A DNA stretch of 64,000 nt from positions 1,747,001 through 1,811,000 of the forward strand of contig NZ_JABFHO010000001.1 in the NCBI RefSeq assembly GCF_013404085.1, given 5' to 3'. Source of the DNA: Winogradskyella helgolandensis (GTDB lineage: Bacteria; Bacteroidota; Bacteroidia; Flavobacteriales; Flavobacteriaceae). A program made the translations under genes and the position numbers. Positions 1 to 9,730 of this stretch are shown piece by piece. How positions within the stretch are numbered: position 1 is the first letter of the stretch; each line of letters opens with the position of its first letter. The notes below the pieces were generated by a model. It saw only the letters and a program-made list of their open reading frames with translations. It did not search any database and was not told the origin of the DNA.

Positions 1-2376
1 TGTCAAATCATCATTCATCAAGGCACTTATAGATTAAACACGCCTCTAAAGATTACAACAGAAGATAGTGGTAGTGAGCAATTCCCTGTTATGTATGCTG
101 CAGCTAAAAATGAAGAGGTCGTTATTACTGGAGCGCAATTAATTTCCTCTAAATGGGAATTATTTAAGGATGGCATCTATAGAACTAACGTTGGTGATTT
201 AAATGCTATCGATCAACTTTTTGTAGATCATACCAGACAACATATGGCTAGGTATCCAAATTTTAACGCTGGATTTATACCTACGGATGGTGACGATTCT
301 GTACGTGGAAAAAAAGCAGGAACAGTTCCTTTTTCAGGAGCGACACCAGACGCTTGGGATGCTAAAAAAGCGGCAGAATGGGAAAATCCAGAAGGCGCCA
401 TCTTAAATGGAATGCACAGAGGGCTTTGGGGAAGTCAGCATTATTTTGTGACGGGCAAAAACGATAAAGGAGAATTGGTTTACGAAGGAGGTTGGCAAAA
501 CAACCGATCTGCTCCACCTCACAAAGGCTATCGCATGATTGAAAACGTTTTTGAAGAATTAGATGTTCCGGGAGAATGGTATCACAATACCAAGGACGGT
601 TGGTTATATTATATGCCAGAAGCCCATGTAAATCTTAACGACACAAAAATTGAAGCGGTTCTTCAAATTAAACACCTTATTGAGATTTATGGAGAGCATA
701 AACTACCTGTTGCAGAAATGGTTATTCACAAAAGTGGTAATGCACAAAAAGAAACCGTTGTTAAAAACTACGAAACGACTAAGCCGGTAAAACATATTCA
801 GATTTCTGGTATTCACTTTACGGGAACAAAAAGAACCTTAAAAGAAACCATTGAGCCTTTACTCAGAAGCGATTGGTGTGTATATCGTGGAGGTGCTATT
901 CATATTCGTGGCACGGAGCATATTATTGTTGAAAATTGTTCTTTCGAAGAATTGGGAGGAAACGCTGTATTTATTGATAGTTATAATCGTCATATAGAAA
1001 TTAAAAGCAACTTTTTTCAGAATAATGGTTCTACGGATGTGAACTTGGTTGGTTCCTTTGCTGCGGTTCGTGATCCTTCATTTAGTTTTCAACATCTTCC
1101 ACCACCAATAGATGAAATAGACACTACAATTGGTCCAAAATCTGAAGAATATCCAGCAGATTGTATAGTTGAAAATAATCTGATGATGCGTTGTGGTCGT
1201 TTTGAAAAGCAAGCCTCAGGAATCAATATTTCTATGTCATCAAGAATTACAATTGCTCACAATACTATTAGTCATACACCAAGAGCCGCCATTAACATTT
1301 GTGATGGAACTTGGGGAGGTCATATTATAGAATGGAATGATTGTTTTGAAACTGTACTAGAAACGCACGATCATGGCGCTTTTAATTCTTGGGGAAGAGA
1401 TCGTTTTTGGTTTAGAGCTGGCCCATCGGGACCAGATTTAATGGATGAAAATGGAAAGCCTATGATTAGTAATTATATAGAAAAGTATCCAAATATACCT
1501 TTATGGGATGCGTATCAAACAACTACAATTAGAAATAACAGAATGCAATGCGATCATGGTTGGGATATCGATTTAGATGATGGTTCCACTAATTATGAAA
1601 TCTATAATAATATCAGTCTTTCAGGTGGTATTAAAACACGTGAAGGCTATCATCGTAATGTTACTAATAATGTAATATTAGGTAGAGGATACACCTGCAA
1701 TGTACCATACCCTAAACCAACGCATGATATTTTTGAAAGTAACATTTTATGGGGAGGAACAGTGTATAAATCTAGTAACCCAACGCTTTGGGGAGGCATA
1801 CGCAATAAAAATTTCATTCACAATCCAGATGCTAAAGATGTTGTTCCTGCTTATGGAGTACAGCAGCAAACATTAGATGATGCAGAAAGTCTCTATGGAA
1901 ATGTTCTTTTTGAAGCGCCTCAACATGGCGATTTTACAGTTTCAAATCAATCAGCAGCATTACAACTTGGATTTAAAAACTTTCCAATGTCTGGTTTTGG
2001 TGTTACTTCAGATAAATTGAAGCGTTTAGCGATGAAACCACAAATACATGCACCAAAAGAGGTAGCATCTAATGTGTATGTGGAGAAAAAGATGAAAGGA
2101 TTATTTGGCGCTAAGTTTAAAACGCTAGAAACAGAAGCCGAACTTACAGCAACAGGAATGTTTGACAACTATGGCGTTTTATTGGTTTCTGTTCCTAAGG
2201 ATAGTAAATTGGCTAAAATGGGATTTAAAGTGGATGATGTCGTATTTGAATTAAATTCGGAAAAAATAGCAAATGAACAAGATTTTATTAAAAAAATGAA
2301 GCAATTAGCGAACCATGAACATACCGTAAAAGTGTGGAGACATCAAGAATCAAAAACATTTTCTTTTGAAAAATAA
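1..2376 (+). CDS. Right-handed parallel beta-helix protein, GH141-like, with C-terminal PDZ domain (5' end cut by window)
   Basis: The reading frame is open from base 1, so the gene is truncated at the left edge; 791 residues are visible and the signal peptide is missing. An internal ATG at 91 is not the true start, because the residues before it align with the N-terminal part of the paralogue at 4025. The body has beta-helix-type turns with GTWGGH and DLDDGS motifs shared with that paralogue; the acidic residues of DLDDGS are candidate catalytic residues. Residues after about 720 look like a PDZ domain. GH141 members are beta-helix alpha-L-fucosidases or xylanases, and the GH29 neighbours favour a fucosidase-type role, but the family assignment is an inference. 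It is probably periplasmic or surface-exposed. The next gene follows after 25 bp. Confidence 0.75.
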   Translation, partial: CQIIIHQGTYRLNTPLKITTEDSGSEQFPVMYAAAKNEEVVITGAQLISSKWELFKDGIYRTNVGDLNAIDQLFVDHTRQHMARYPNFNAGFIPTDGDDSVRGKKAGTVPFSGATPDAWDAKKAAEWENPEGAILNGMHRGLWGSQHYFVTGKNDKGELVYEGGWQNNRSAPPHKGYRMIENVFEELDVPGEWYHNTKDGWLYYMPEAHVNLNDTKIEAVLQIKHLIEIYGEHKLPVAEMVIHKSGNAQKETVVKNYETTKPVKHIQISGIHFTGTKRTLKETIEPLLRSDWCVYRGGAIHIRGTEHIIVENCSFEELGGNAVFIDSYNRHIEIKSNFFQNNGSTDVNLVGSFAAVRDPSFSFQHLPPPIDEIDTTIGPKSEEYPADCIVENNLMMRCGRFEKQASGINISMSSRITIAHNTISHTPRAAINICDGTWGGHIIEWNDCFETVLETHDHGAFNSWGRDRFWFRAGPSGPDLMDENGKPMISNYIEKYPNIPLWDAYQTTTIRNNRMQCDHGWDIDLDDGSTNYEIYNNISLSGGIKTREGYHRNVTNNVILGRGYTCNVPYPKPTHDIFESNILWGGTVYKSSNPTLWGGIRNKNFIHNPDAKDVVPAYGVQQQTLDDAESLYGNVLFEAPQHGDFTVSNQSAALQLGFKNFPMSGFGVTSDKLKRLAMKPQIHAPKEVASNVYVEKKMKGLFGAKFKTLETEAELTATGMFDNYGVLLVSVPKDSKLAKMGFKVDDVVFELNSEKIANEQDFIKKMKQLANHEHTVKVWRHQESKTFSFEK

Positions 2377-2401
2377 ATCATATAATTCATCTAAAAAAAT
2401 C

Positions 2402-3994
2402 ATGAAAACAAACCATAGAACACAAGTAAATAAAGGCTTATTTCTGTCACTTACATTTTTATTATTTACAGCAAGCGGAATGCTACACGCACAAAATACT
2501 TGGACTATTGCGTCTCAAGAAGACTGGCAAGCGAATATAGCTACAAAATCAAATTTGGAAATCACCAATGGAAAAGTAATTCCTACTGAAAAGGAAGCCG
2601 TATTCCAAAGCGCCATGAAAAAGTTCACAAAAAAAAGAGCTGCAAAATCCATTACGTTTTCTCAATCACCAGAATGGTTAAATTGGGAACAAATCCCTAC
2701 TGCAGCACCAGCAAATTTAGGTGATGCGCCTGTAGCATTACAGCTAGGAGATGGAAATTACTGGATGTTTGGTAAATATGATACTCGAAAGAATAATAAA
2801 CGACCGAATGATTTTAAAAGTAAGGATACCATCTTAAAAGGTTATGATGTGGTGTTAAAAACAACACATCTTAAAAATCAATTTGATGCGCCATCAGGAT
2901 TAAAAAAATCGCTAAAGGGCTATCATGCTTGGCATAGTATCGATATGAAAAACTGGGTACATTATGGACCTATATCAGACATGTCTTCACGTTGGGTAAC
3001 TTCTGCAGAATATATTGATGGAAAATTTTATTTTTATTACGATTTTCCTAACGATCAAGATCCGCATTTACTTATTGATGAAAACTTAACTGATGGTCTT
3101 GTTGGGAAAAAGATGGGCATGGCTTTTAAAGATCCCTCAGATGGTTCTGATTGTGCAGTCATTAGAGATTTAGATGGTAATTTTCATATTATAGCTGAAG
3201 ATTGGTCGCCTATTGATGCTTCTACGCATGCTTGGGATTCGCCCTTAGCAACGCATGCGGTTAGTAAAGATGGTTTTAATGATTTTAAAATTTTAAATCC
3301 TCCTGTAGATGAACGCACCAAACCAACTGGTAAATTTGCGGAATATGCACATCCACATTGGTTTAAGGAAGATCCTGATAACTATCCTGGAAAAGCGTCA
3401 CCTGTTGATATACCTAGACAAAGAATCAAAAAAGGAGACGTCGTTTCTTTTGGTAAATACGAAATCCATGAGCCAGAACAAAATTCTTTTGGAGATTGGG
3501 CTTCTATTTCTATTGGTGGTCAATATTATTTATTTGCTGATTATGATCCAGCAGGTAAGACAGGTGGTAAACACATGAGTGTTGCTTGGTTTACGTCTGA
3601 TGATATTAATAAACAATTTGAATTTTGTGGAAATATAGGTCAAGGACATCCAGATCCAGATATCATGTTTGCAGAAGGTAAATATTACTTGCTTACGCAA
3701 ACCAGAAATGATTATGTAAGTACTGGTCCTTGGGTGGAAACTGTAGAAGTAAGAATGGGTGTAGATACCACTAATGATGGATTGGTTAATGAGTGGAGTG
3801 ATTGGCAAGTTGTAAAAGAACAATATGATTATATCAAAGGTTTTTCTAAGCAGGTTGAAAAAACACCAGCACAGTTGAATTTTTCTGACTTACCTAAAGG
3901 ATATGGTTTTCAATTTGAGGTTAAAATGATGGATACTACAGAAAATGAATCAAAACCAATTTTAGATAAGGTAGTTGTGTCGTTTAAGAAATAA
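2402..3994 (+). CDS. Secreted five-bladed beta-propeller glycoside hydrolase-like protein (GH43/GH117-like fold)
   Basis: The protein has 530 aa from the ATG at 2402. A longer frame begins at TTG 2366 inside the preceding gene, but only the 2402 start puts a signal peptide (ending near LHAQ) at the N terminus. Blade-like signatures include HSIDMKNW and HPDPDIMF followed by GKYYLL, which resemble clan GH-F/GH43-type propellers; a beta-rich tail of about 90 residues follows. I cannot assign a CAZy family or name the catalytic acids with certainty. It lies between two beta-helix genes, 25 bp after the first and 30 bp before the second, so it probably acts on the same glycan outside the cytoplasm. 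Confidence 0.6.
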   Translation: MKTNHRTQVNKGLFLSLTFLLFTASGMLHAQNTWTIASQEDWQANIATKSNLEITNGKVIPTEKEAVFQSAMKKFTKKRAAKSITFSQSPEWLNWEQIPTAAPANLGDAPVALQLGDGNYWMFGKYDTRKNNKRPNDFKSKDTILKGYDVVLKTTHLKNQFDAPSGLKKSLKGYHAWHSIDMKNWVHYGPISDMSSRWVTSAEYIDGKFYFYYDFPNDQDPHLLIDENLTDGLVGKKMGMAFKDPSDGSDCAVIRDLDGNFHIIAEDWSPIDASTHAWDSPLATHAVSKDGFNDFKILNPPVDERTKPTGKFAEYAHPHWFKEDPDNYPGKASPVDIPRQRIKKGDVVSFGKYEIHEPEQNSFGDWASISIGGQYYLFADYDPAGKTGGKHMSVAWFTSDDINKQFEFCGNIGQGHPDPDIMFAEGKYYLLTQTRNDYVSTGPWVETVEVRMGVDTTNDGLVNEWSDWQVVKEQYDYIKGFSKQVEKTPAQLNFSDLPKGYGFQFEVKMMDTTENESKPILDKVVVSFKK

Positions 3995-4024
3995 AAAATT
4001 AAAACCGAATTTAAGTTTCATAAG

Positions 4025-6841
4025 ATGATGAAAAATATATTAACCGTTCTTATCGCACTGTTAGTGTTTGGAAACGCTTTTGCCAAAGATATTTATGTAT
4101 CATCTAAAGGAGACGATGCTAATTCCGGAACAAAAAACAGTCCTTATTTAAGTTTTGAAAAAGCCCTACAAGAGGTAAAAAAATATGCAGGTAACGAAGC
4201 CGTTACGGTCTGGTTTACTTCTGGAGACTATTATCTTAATAAAACCATTGAGATAGGTAGTGATTATTCTGGAACGGAAAAATATCCCGTTGTATTTTCA
4301 GTTATACCTGGAGCAAAAGTAATTATCAAAGGCTCTCAGCGATTAGAGCATCTAGAATGGAAAGCCTATAAAAATGGTATTTATCAAACGCAAGTTCCTG
4401 AAGGCTTGTCTATGGATCAATTATTTGTTAATGGAGAACGCCAAGTTAGAGCACGATTCCCTAATTATGATTATGAGAATCCTCTTCGTGACGGGAAAGG
4501 ATACCTTCAAGTCACAGGTGGTACAGACAAACGATATGACAAATGGTTTTCATACGATCCTGAAACTTTTTCAGATAAAACATGGGAGCATCCAGAAACA
4601 GGAATTGTGCATGGTTTCCAAAGTCATAACTGGGGAAATATGCAGTACAGACTTAAATCAATTAATAGAGAACAAAATAAGATTTTTCTAAACGAAGGTG
4701 GTTGGCAACTTCAAAGAACACATGGTATTGGAGGGAAAAAAAGTCATGCGTCTTACTATTTTGTTGAAAATATTTTTGAAGAACTAGATGTTCCTGGGGA
4801 ATGGTTTTTAAATACAGAAACCCATACGCTTTACTATTATCCGATGCAAGGCGTAAAATTAAGTGACGTTAAAATTGAAGTTCCAGTCATAAAAGATATG
4901 ATTCAGTTGAAGGGCACTAAAGAAGCTCCTGTAAAACATATTCAGTTTAAAGGATTCAATTTTACACAAACCAACTACACGTTTATGGAGTCTTATGAGC
5001 CGGTTGCTCGTGGTGATTGGGCTATTCATAGAGGTGGTGCCATTTTTATGGAAGGTACAGAAAACTTGTTGATTACAGATTGTAATTTTGAATATGTAGG
5101 TGGAAATGGTGTATTTATGAGTGCCTACAATCGTAATAATAAAGTAACCGGTTGCCGATTTGTACACACCGGAGAAAGTGCGGTTTGTTTTGTTGGTTCG
5201 CCGGAAGCTGTTCGGTTTTATCAAACTTGGGATGACAGATTAATGGATGGCAAGAATTGGAATGAGATGCGTGAAAATATGGACTTAGAAGCTGGTCCTA
5301 AAACCCCAGATTATCCAAAGAATTGCGTGGTTGAAAATAGCATCATGCACGATTTTGGAGATGTTGGTAAGCAAGTTGCAGGTGTTTATATTTCTATGAG
5401 TCATAAAATAACAGCCTCACATAATACCATTTATAACTGTCCGCGTGCAGGCATATGTATTAATGATGGTACTTGGGGCGGACACCTAATCGAATTTAAT
5501 GATATCTGGGAAACCGTAAGAGAGACAGGCGAGCATGGCCCTTTTAATTCTTGGGGACGTGAGCGACAATGGAAAGGAGGTAGAGGAACCGATGAGCATT
5601 TTATTAAGGAATTGACACGACTAGATGCTATTGACAATGTGGTTATTCGAAATAACCGAATTGCCAATTACCGTAAATCTATTAGTGCTGGAAATTGGAC
5701 GATTGATTTAGATGATGGCTCTAGTTACTATGAGATCTATAATAATTTAAATTTGGGGTCTACCATTAAACTAAGAGATGGCATGGGACGCAAGGTTTTT
5801 AACAATATAACCGTAAGTGCGGTTCCTTTAGGTTGGCATGTATGGCCAAAAAATTCCGAAGATGAAATTTATAACAATATTTTTGTGATTGCTGGAACTT
5901 TACCTGGAAAAACGACGCCTACAAATAACTTTATACGTGAAGTTGCTTTACCAGCCGATGTTAAATGGAGTACCAATTACGATAACAACCTGTATTGGAA
6001 TGTTAATAATCCTGAAGATTTTAATATGACACAAGATATGAATATGGAGGAATGGAATAGGAGAGGGTATGACCTAAGTTCTATTGTGGCCAATCCTAAT
6101 TTTGTGGATCCAATAAACGGTAATTATCAAGTGCAAGAGAACTCTTCAGCTTTAAAATTAGGTTTTAAGAATTTTCCAATGGATGAATTTGGTCATCAGA
6201 TGACACGCATTTTGCCTTTTGGAGGAGATTTTGAAAATGAACTTGAAGTTAGTTTTGAAGCAGATATTAGAGCGGAAAAGAGCTCTAAGGTTTATTTTAC
6301 CACAGATGGCTCAGAACCCAATAGGAATTCAACAGTATATTCGTCACCATTTAAAATAAAGAACACTACAGTAATAAAGGCAAGAACTTTTAATGCTAAC
6401 GGCATTGCCATAGGATTTACTGCAGAAGCCGTCTTTAATAACGTAAAAACAGTTACATATCCAAGTTGGTTAAGCACCTTAATTGCAGGTGAATATAAGG
6501 CAGATAGTAGCAATCTGGATAAAATTACAAAATCTAGAAAAGCACTTGAAAAAGAAATACATGGAGCTTTGTTGATTAATATTGCAGACGATCCAGATTT
6601 AATAGATGCGACTGGAGGCTATAATTTTGGCTGTTATATTAAGTCTTTGGATGGTAAAAAAGGACAAATGTGGTTAGATGCTGGACTCGATAAGGATTGG
6701 GTGATTCAAAAATTAAATAAGCATAAGATTTCAAATATTGCACATTTACAAAAGTTCCTTAAAACATATTCGGGCCAAACCGTAACGATTACTGCGGTGA
6801 GAGATTATGGGACTAAAATATTTGAAGTAAGAATTCCTTAA
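4025..6841 (+). CDS. Secreted right-handed parallel beta-helix glycoside hydrolase-like protein (GH141-like) with chitobiase-type and PDZ-like C-terminal domains
   Basis: This 938-aa protein has a clear signal peptide ending near NAFA and is the full-length paralogue of the left-edge gene. It shares the GTWGGH (about residue 485) and DLDDGS (about residue 562) motifs. The beta-helix core covers roughly residues 25-735. Residues 750-805 resemble a CHB_HEX_C_1/FN3-like domain (YFTTDGSEPN motif), and the last 90 residues resemble the PDZ domain of the first gene. GH141 includes beta-helix alpha-L-fucosidases; membership here is inferred from fold, motifs and context. It is the last gene of this plus-strand run and is followed by a bidirectional terminator. 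It could instead be a lyase or an unclassified beta-helix enzyme. Confidence 0.7.
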   Translation: MMKNILTVLIALLVFGNAFAKDIYVSSKGDDANSGTKNSPYLSFEKALQEVKKYAGNEAVTVWFTSGDYYLNKTIEIGSDYSGTEKYPVVFSVIPGAKVIIKGSQRLEHLEWKAYKNGIYQTQVPEGLSMDQLFVNGERQVRARFPNYDYENPLRDGKGYLQVTGGTDKRYDKWFSYDPETFSDKTWEHPETGIVHGFQSHNWGNMQYRLKSINREQNKIFLNEGGWQLQRTHGIGGKKSHASYYFVENIFEELDVPGEWFLNTETHTLYYYPMQGVKLSDVKIEVPVIKDMIQLKGTKEAPVKHIQFKGFNFTQTNYTFMESYEPVARGDWAIHRGGAIFMEGTENLLITDCNFEYVGGNGVFMSAYNRNNKVTGCRFVHTGESAVCFVGSPEAVRFYQTWDDRLMDGKNWNEMRENMDLEAGPKTPDYPKNCVVENSIMHDFGDVGKQVAGVYISMSHKITASHNTIYNCPRAGICINDGTWGGHLIEFNDIWETVRETGEHGPFNSWGRERQWKGGRGTDEHFIKELTRLDAIDNVVIRNNRIANYRKSISAGNWTIDLDDGSSYYEIYNNLNLGSTIKLRDGMGRKVFNNITVSAVPLGWHVWPKNSEDEIYNNIFVIAGTLPGKTTPTNNFIREVALPADVKWSTNYDNNLYWNVNNPEDFNMTQDMNMEEWNRRGYDLSSIVANPNFVDPINGNYQVQENSSALKLGFKNFPMDEFGHQMTRILPFGGDFENELEVSFEADIRAEKSSKVYFTTDGSEPNRNSTVYSSPFKIKNTTVIKARTFNANGIAIGFTAEAVFNNVKTVTYPSWLSTLIAGEYKADSSNLDKITKSRKALEKEIHGALLINIADDPDLIDATGGYNFGCYIKSLDGKKGQMWLDAGLDKDWVIQKLNKHKISNIAHLQKFLKTYSGQTVTITAVRDYGTKIFEVRIP

Positions 6842-6919
6842 ATCATTCCTTTATTGTTGTATGTATAATGCAACTAAATAAGTATTAGAATAAGTTCTAA
6901 TAATTGAATAAAAAATAAA

Positions 6920-6948
6920 AAACCCATAGCTTAATCGACTATGGGTTT
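6920..6948. terminator. Bidirectional intrinsic terminator
   Basis: A perfect 10-bp inverted repeat (AAACCCATAG / CTATGGGTTT) with a 9-nt loop lies between convergent genes. A-rich sequence lies on its left and T-rich sequence on its right, so it can end transcription from both sides. Confidence 0.8.
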
Positions 6949-6969
6949 CGCTTTTATTAAACTCTTGTT

Positions 6970-8502
6970 TTAATTTTTAGACGTCTTCTTTTTATTTTTT
7001 GCTTTCTTACTTCCATTAACAGCTGTTTTTTTCCATAAAATAATATCATCCATATCATTTTCAGAAAACTCCCCTTTGGTACTTCTTCCTGTTTTTATAT
7101 CTAATTCCAATTGCTTTAAAAGTTGTTCTGCAATTTCAGGATGTGTTGTATATAAGTTTGTGGTTTCGGCGGGATCATTTTCCATATCATATAATTGCGC
7201 AACAGGCATAGTATCTAATGTCGGATCATCTTCTTTTGGAAAACTCCAACCCCCTGATCCCTTTGATAATAACAATTTCCATTTTCCTAATCTATACCCA
7301 AAATGGCCACTTATGGAATGATGAATAACTCCAGCTCTAGTACTATTAATAGCTTCCCCGTGTAATGCTGGTAAAAAACTCACACTATCTTCACCACTTT
7401 TTCTTGGCATAACAACATCTGTTATTTCGGAAAACGTAGCGAAAATATCGGTTAAGCAAATTAAATCATTGTTTGTGGTGTTAGGTGCTATGTTATTGGG
7501 CCATTTTACAATAAATGGTATGCGATGGCCGCCATCCCATAAATCGGATTTTGAACCACGATAGCCTGCACTTACTAAATGGCCTTTATTTGCAAGCCCT
7601 TTGATATTTGCAGCTTTAGAGGCACCATTGTCACTAGTGAAAATTACCAATGTGTTTTCTGACAATCCGTTAGCTTTAAGCGCATCAGTTATTGCTCCCA
7701 CAGTGGCGTCTGTTTGCATTACAAAATCGGCATAATTACCAAGACCACTTTTTCCTTGCCATTCTTTTGAAGGTACAATTGGTGTATGTGGAGATCCTAA
7801 AGGCACATATAAGAAAAAAGGTTTTTCGTCTTTGTTTTTTGCTTGTTGGTTAATATACTCTACCGATTTTGTTGTTAAACGCGGTAACATATTAATTACT
7901 TCGTCATGAATAATTACTTTGTCGTTTTCTATAACTGCTTTCATACTTCCAGCGTGGTGAAAACCATGATAATAATCAAATCCTCTATGAATTGGCCCAT
8001 CTGGTATCGTTGCACCTACAGGTGGTAAGTTTCTGCCTTTTTTGCGAATGGTTGTTTGCGAAACAGGATCTATATATTGAAAATTCAAATGCCATTTTCC
8101 AATGATAGCTGTATGATACCCTTGGTCTTTAAGAAAATTTCCAATTGTTGGTCGGTCTTCTTTAATTAAATCTGGAGCAAACCCAGATACGACGCCACTT
8201 TGTAATTTTGTACGCCAGCTATAACGTCCGGTCATAATACCATATCGTGTAGGTGTACAAACAGATGCTCCAGCATGTGCATCCGTAAATGTCATCCCTT
8301 CTTGGTTTAATTGATCTATATGAGGGGTTTTAATTTTACTAGTTTCTGGTGATAAACTTTGTACATCACCATAGCCTAAATCATCACAGACTATTAGGAC
8401 AATATTAGGTTTCTTTGCCTTTTTTTGGGCGTTAGAAGACCAAGTAAAGATGCTTAATAGCAAAACAATTAATCTAAGGCTATTACGTTTTTGTTTTTTC
8501 AT
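6970..8502 (-). CDS. Secreted S1-family sulfatase (CTPTR type) with Lys-rich tail
   Basis: This is a 510-aa type I sulfatase with a signal peptide ending near SNAQ. D40-D41 belong to the metal-binding motif, and the formylglycine signature CTPTR starts at C82, the residue to be converted to formylglycine. S1 sulfatases hydrolyse sulfate esters in the periplasm after FGE activation, and an FGE is encoded at 36926. It belongs with the sulfatases at 9731, 11260 and 30644, which share the pattern FTDAH...VCTP(T/S)RY and GRYxWR. The last 20 residues are unusually lysine-rich. It is the promoter-distal gene of the minus-strand run, 64 bp after the esterase gene. The sulfate position and sugar cannot be told from sequence alone. 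Confidence 0.92.
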   Translation of the reverse strand: MKKQKRNSLRLIVLLLSIFTWSSNAQKKAKKPNIVLIVCDDLGYGDVQSLSPETSKIKTPHIDQLNQEGMTFTDAHAGASVCTPTRYGIMTGRYSWRTKLQSGVVSGFAPDLIKEDRPTIGNFLKDQGYHTAIIGKWHLNFQYIDPVSQTTIRKKGRNLPPVGATIPDGPIHRGFDYYHGFHHAGSMKAVIENDKVIIHDEVINMLPRLTTKSVEYINQQAKNKDEKPFFLYVPLGSPHTPIVPSKEWQGKSGLGNYADFVMQTDATVGAITDALKANGLSENTLVIFTSDNGASKAANIKGLANKGHLVSAGYRGSKSDLWDGGHRIPFIVKWPNNIAPNTTNNDLICLTDIFATFSEITDVVMPRKSGEDSVSFLPALHGEAINSTRAGVIHHSISGHFGYRLGKWKLLLSKGSGGWSFPKEDDPTLDTMPVAQLYDMENDPAETTNLYTTHPEIAEQLLKQLELDIKTGRSTKGEFSENDMDDIILWKKTAVNGSKKAKNKKKTSKN

Positions 8503-8566
8503 GGTTATATTAATTTAGTATTATTGTGAAATAATTTTTTTTAAAGGAATCTTTATTGTATTCCGT

Positions 8567-9715
8567 TTATTTTAAATATGAATTAAAATAGTCTATTGTT
8601 GTTTTGATTATCGATTCTCGTGTTGGATTAATGTCAGCACCAACTCTTCGCCAATTATGACCTGCGTTTTTTACAATTAATGTGGTTACAGGTGCACCAA
8701 CCTCATTCGCTTTTTCTGCCATATAATAAGCATGTTTTACAGGGATAGTGGTGTCCTTATCGCCTTGAATCATTAATAACGGAGCACTGTTTTTTTCTAA
8801 ATAATTAATTGGACTCATTTCCTTATACAGCGCTAATTTATCTTTAGGTTTGGTATCTGGTTTTGTTATTCTAGCACCAAATCGATCTTTAAAATTGGGG
8901 CTATCATCATGATTGAATAAACTGATATCTTCAAAATCGCAAGGACCGTACCAAGATACTCCAGCGACCATGTTATAATTGTAAGAAGCCAAATCAGGAT
9001 CGCCTTTTAGAGTTTCTGGAGCACTTAATAAGAGCATTTGGGAAATATGACCACCAGCAGAGTCTCCAAAAGAGAAAAACCGATTGGCATCAATGCCTAA
9101 TGTTTCACTGTGTTTAGACAAATAACGCATAGCATCTTTACTGTCTATTACACAGTCTCTCATGGTCGTATTTCCGTCTTTTTTCCAAAGTCTGTAACTC
9201 ACGGATACCACACAAAATCCTTTTTCTAAAAGTGCTGTGTGCACAGTTTTAAAAGAAGCATTAGCTGCGCCGTGTCTGCTACCTTGTGTCCAGCCACCTC
9301 CGTGTGTGTATATTACTACGGGTAATTTCTCTCCTTCCTTTAATGTTTTAGGATAATAAATATCTAAGTATAAATCCTCTTCTTCGGTAACTTTAAAAAG
9401 TACATTTAACTTTCTTTTTCCTTCTGTTTTTAAGTACGGAACTTGCTTTTTAGCCGAAAATTCTTCAAAGCTAATTAGGGCATCTCCGTTACTGTCCAAT
9501 AATTCATTTAAATTTTTCCATAGGCGTTTGTTGTCCTCCTCTGTAAATTGACCGTCTTTGTTTACATCTAATCTTTCCCAAGTTTTGTTAATGTAAACAT
9601 CACGATACGCTCCGTTGGATTGATCCTCTGATTGCGCAAATACTTGTAAAAAAGGAAATGTGATACCTAGAATTACTAATGAAACATTAAAATTAAATTT
9701 TCTAAATCTTGTCAT
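8567..9715 (-). CDS. Secreted EF-hand/alpha-beta-hydrolase esterase fusion (probable carbohydrate esterase)
   Basis: The protein has 382 aa, with a signal peptide ending near VFAQ. Two EF-hand-like calcium loops begin near D50 (DVNKDGQF) and D74 (DSNGDALI). An alpha/beta-hydrolase domain follows, with the oxyanion motif HGGGW at 138-142, nucleophile S219 in GDSAGG, probable acid D321 and H353 in AGHNW. The HSL-like arrangement is typical of acetyl or other carboxylic esterases. Among sulfatases and fucosidases, removal of acetyl groups from the polysaccharide is the likely role (inference). The EF-hands may give calcium-dependent stability, or be dockerin-like. It lies 15 bp downstream of one sulfatase gene and 64 bp upstream of another. 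Confidence 0.8.
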   Translation of the reverse strand: MTRFRKFNFNVSLVILGITFPFLQVFAQSEDQSNGAYRDVYINKTWERLDVNKDGQFTEEDNKRLWKNLNELLDSNGDALISFEEFSAKKQVPYLKTEGKRKLNVLFKVTEEEDLYLDIYYPKTLKEGEKLPVVIYTHGGGWTQGSRHGAANASFKTVHTALLEKGFCVVSVSYRLWKKDGNTTMRDCVIDSKDAMRYLSKHSETLGIDANRFFSFGDSAGGHISQMLLLSAPETLKGDPDLASYNYNMVAGVSWYGPCDFEDISLFNHDDSPNFKDRFGARITKPDTKPKDKLALYKEMSPINYLEKNSAPLLMIQGDKDTTIPVKHAYYMAEKANEVGAPVTTLIVKNAGHNWRRVGADINPTRESIIKTTIDYFNSYLK

Positions 9716-9730
9716 AACTCTGCTGTATTC

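Noticed and set aside
2366..2401. TTG start of the propeller gene inside the preceding gene
   Set aside because: It adds 12 polar residues before the signal peptide; the ATG at 2402 gives a clean secretion signal.
4859..5224. Antisense open frames inside the large enzyme genes, including this one
   Set aside because: They overlap strongly supported genes in other frames, have biased composition and show no domain.
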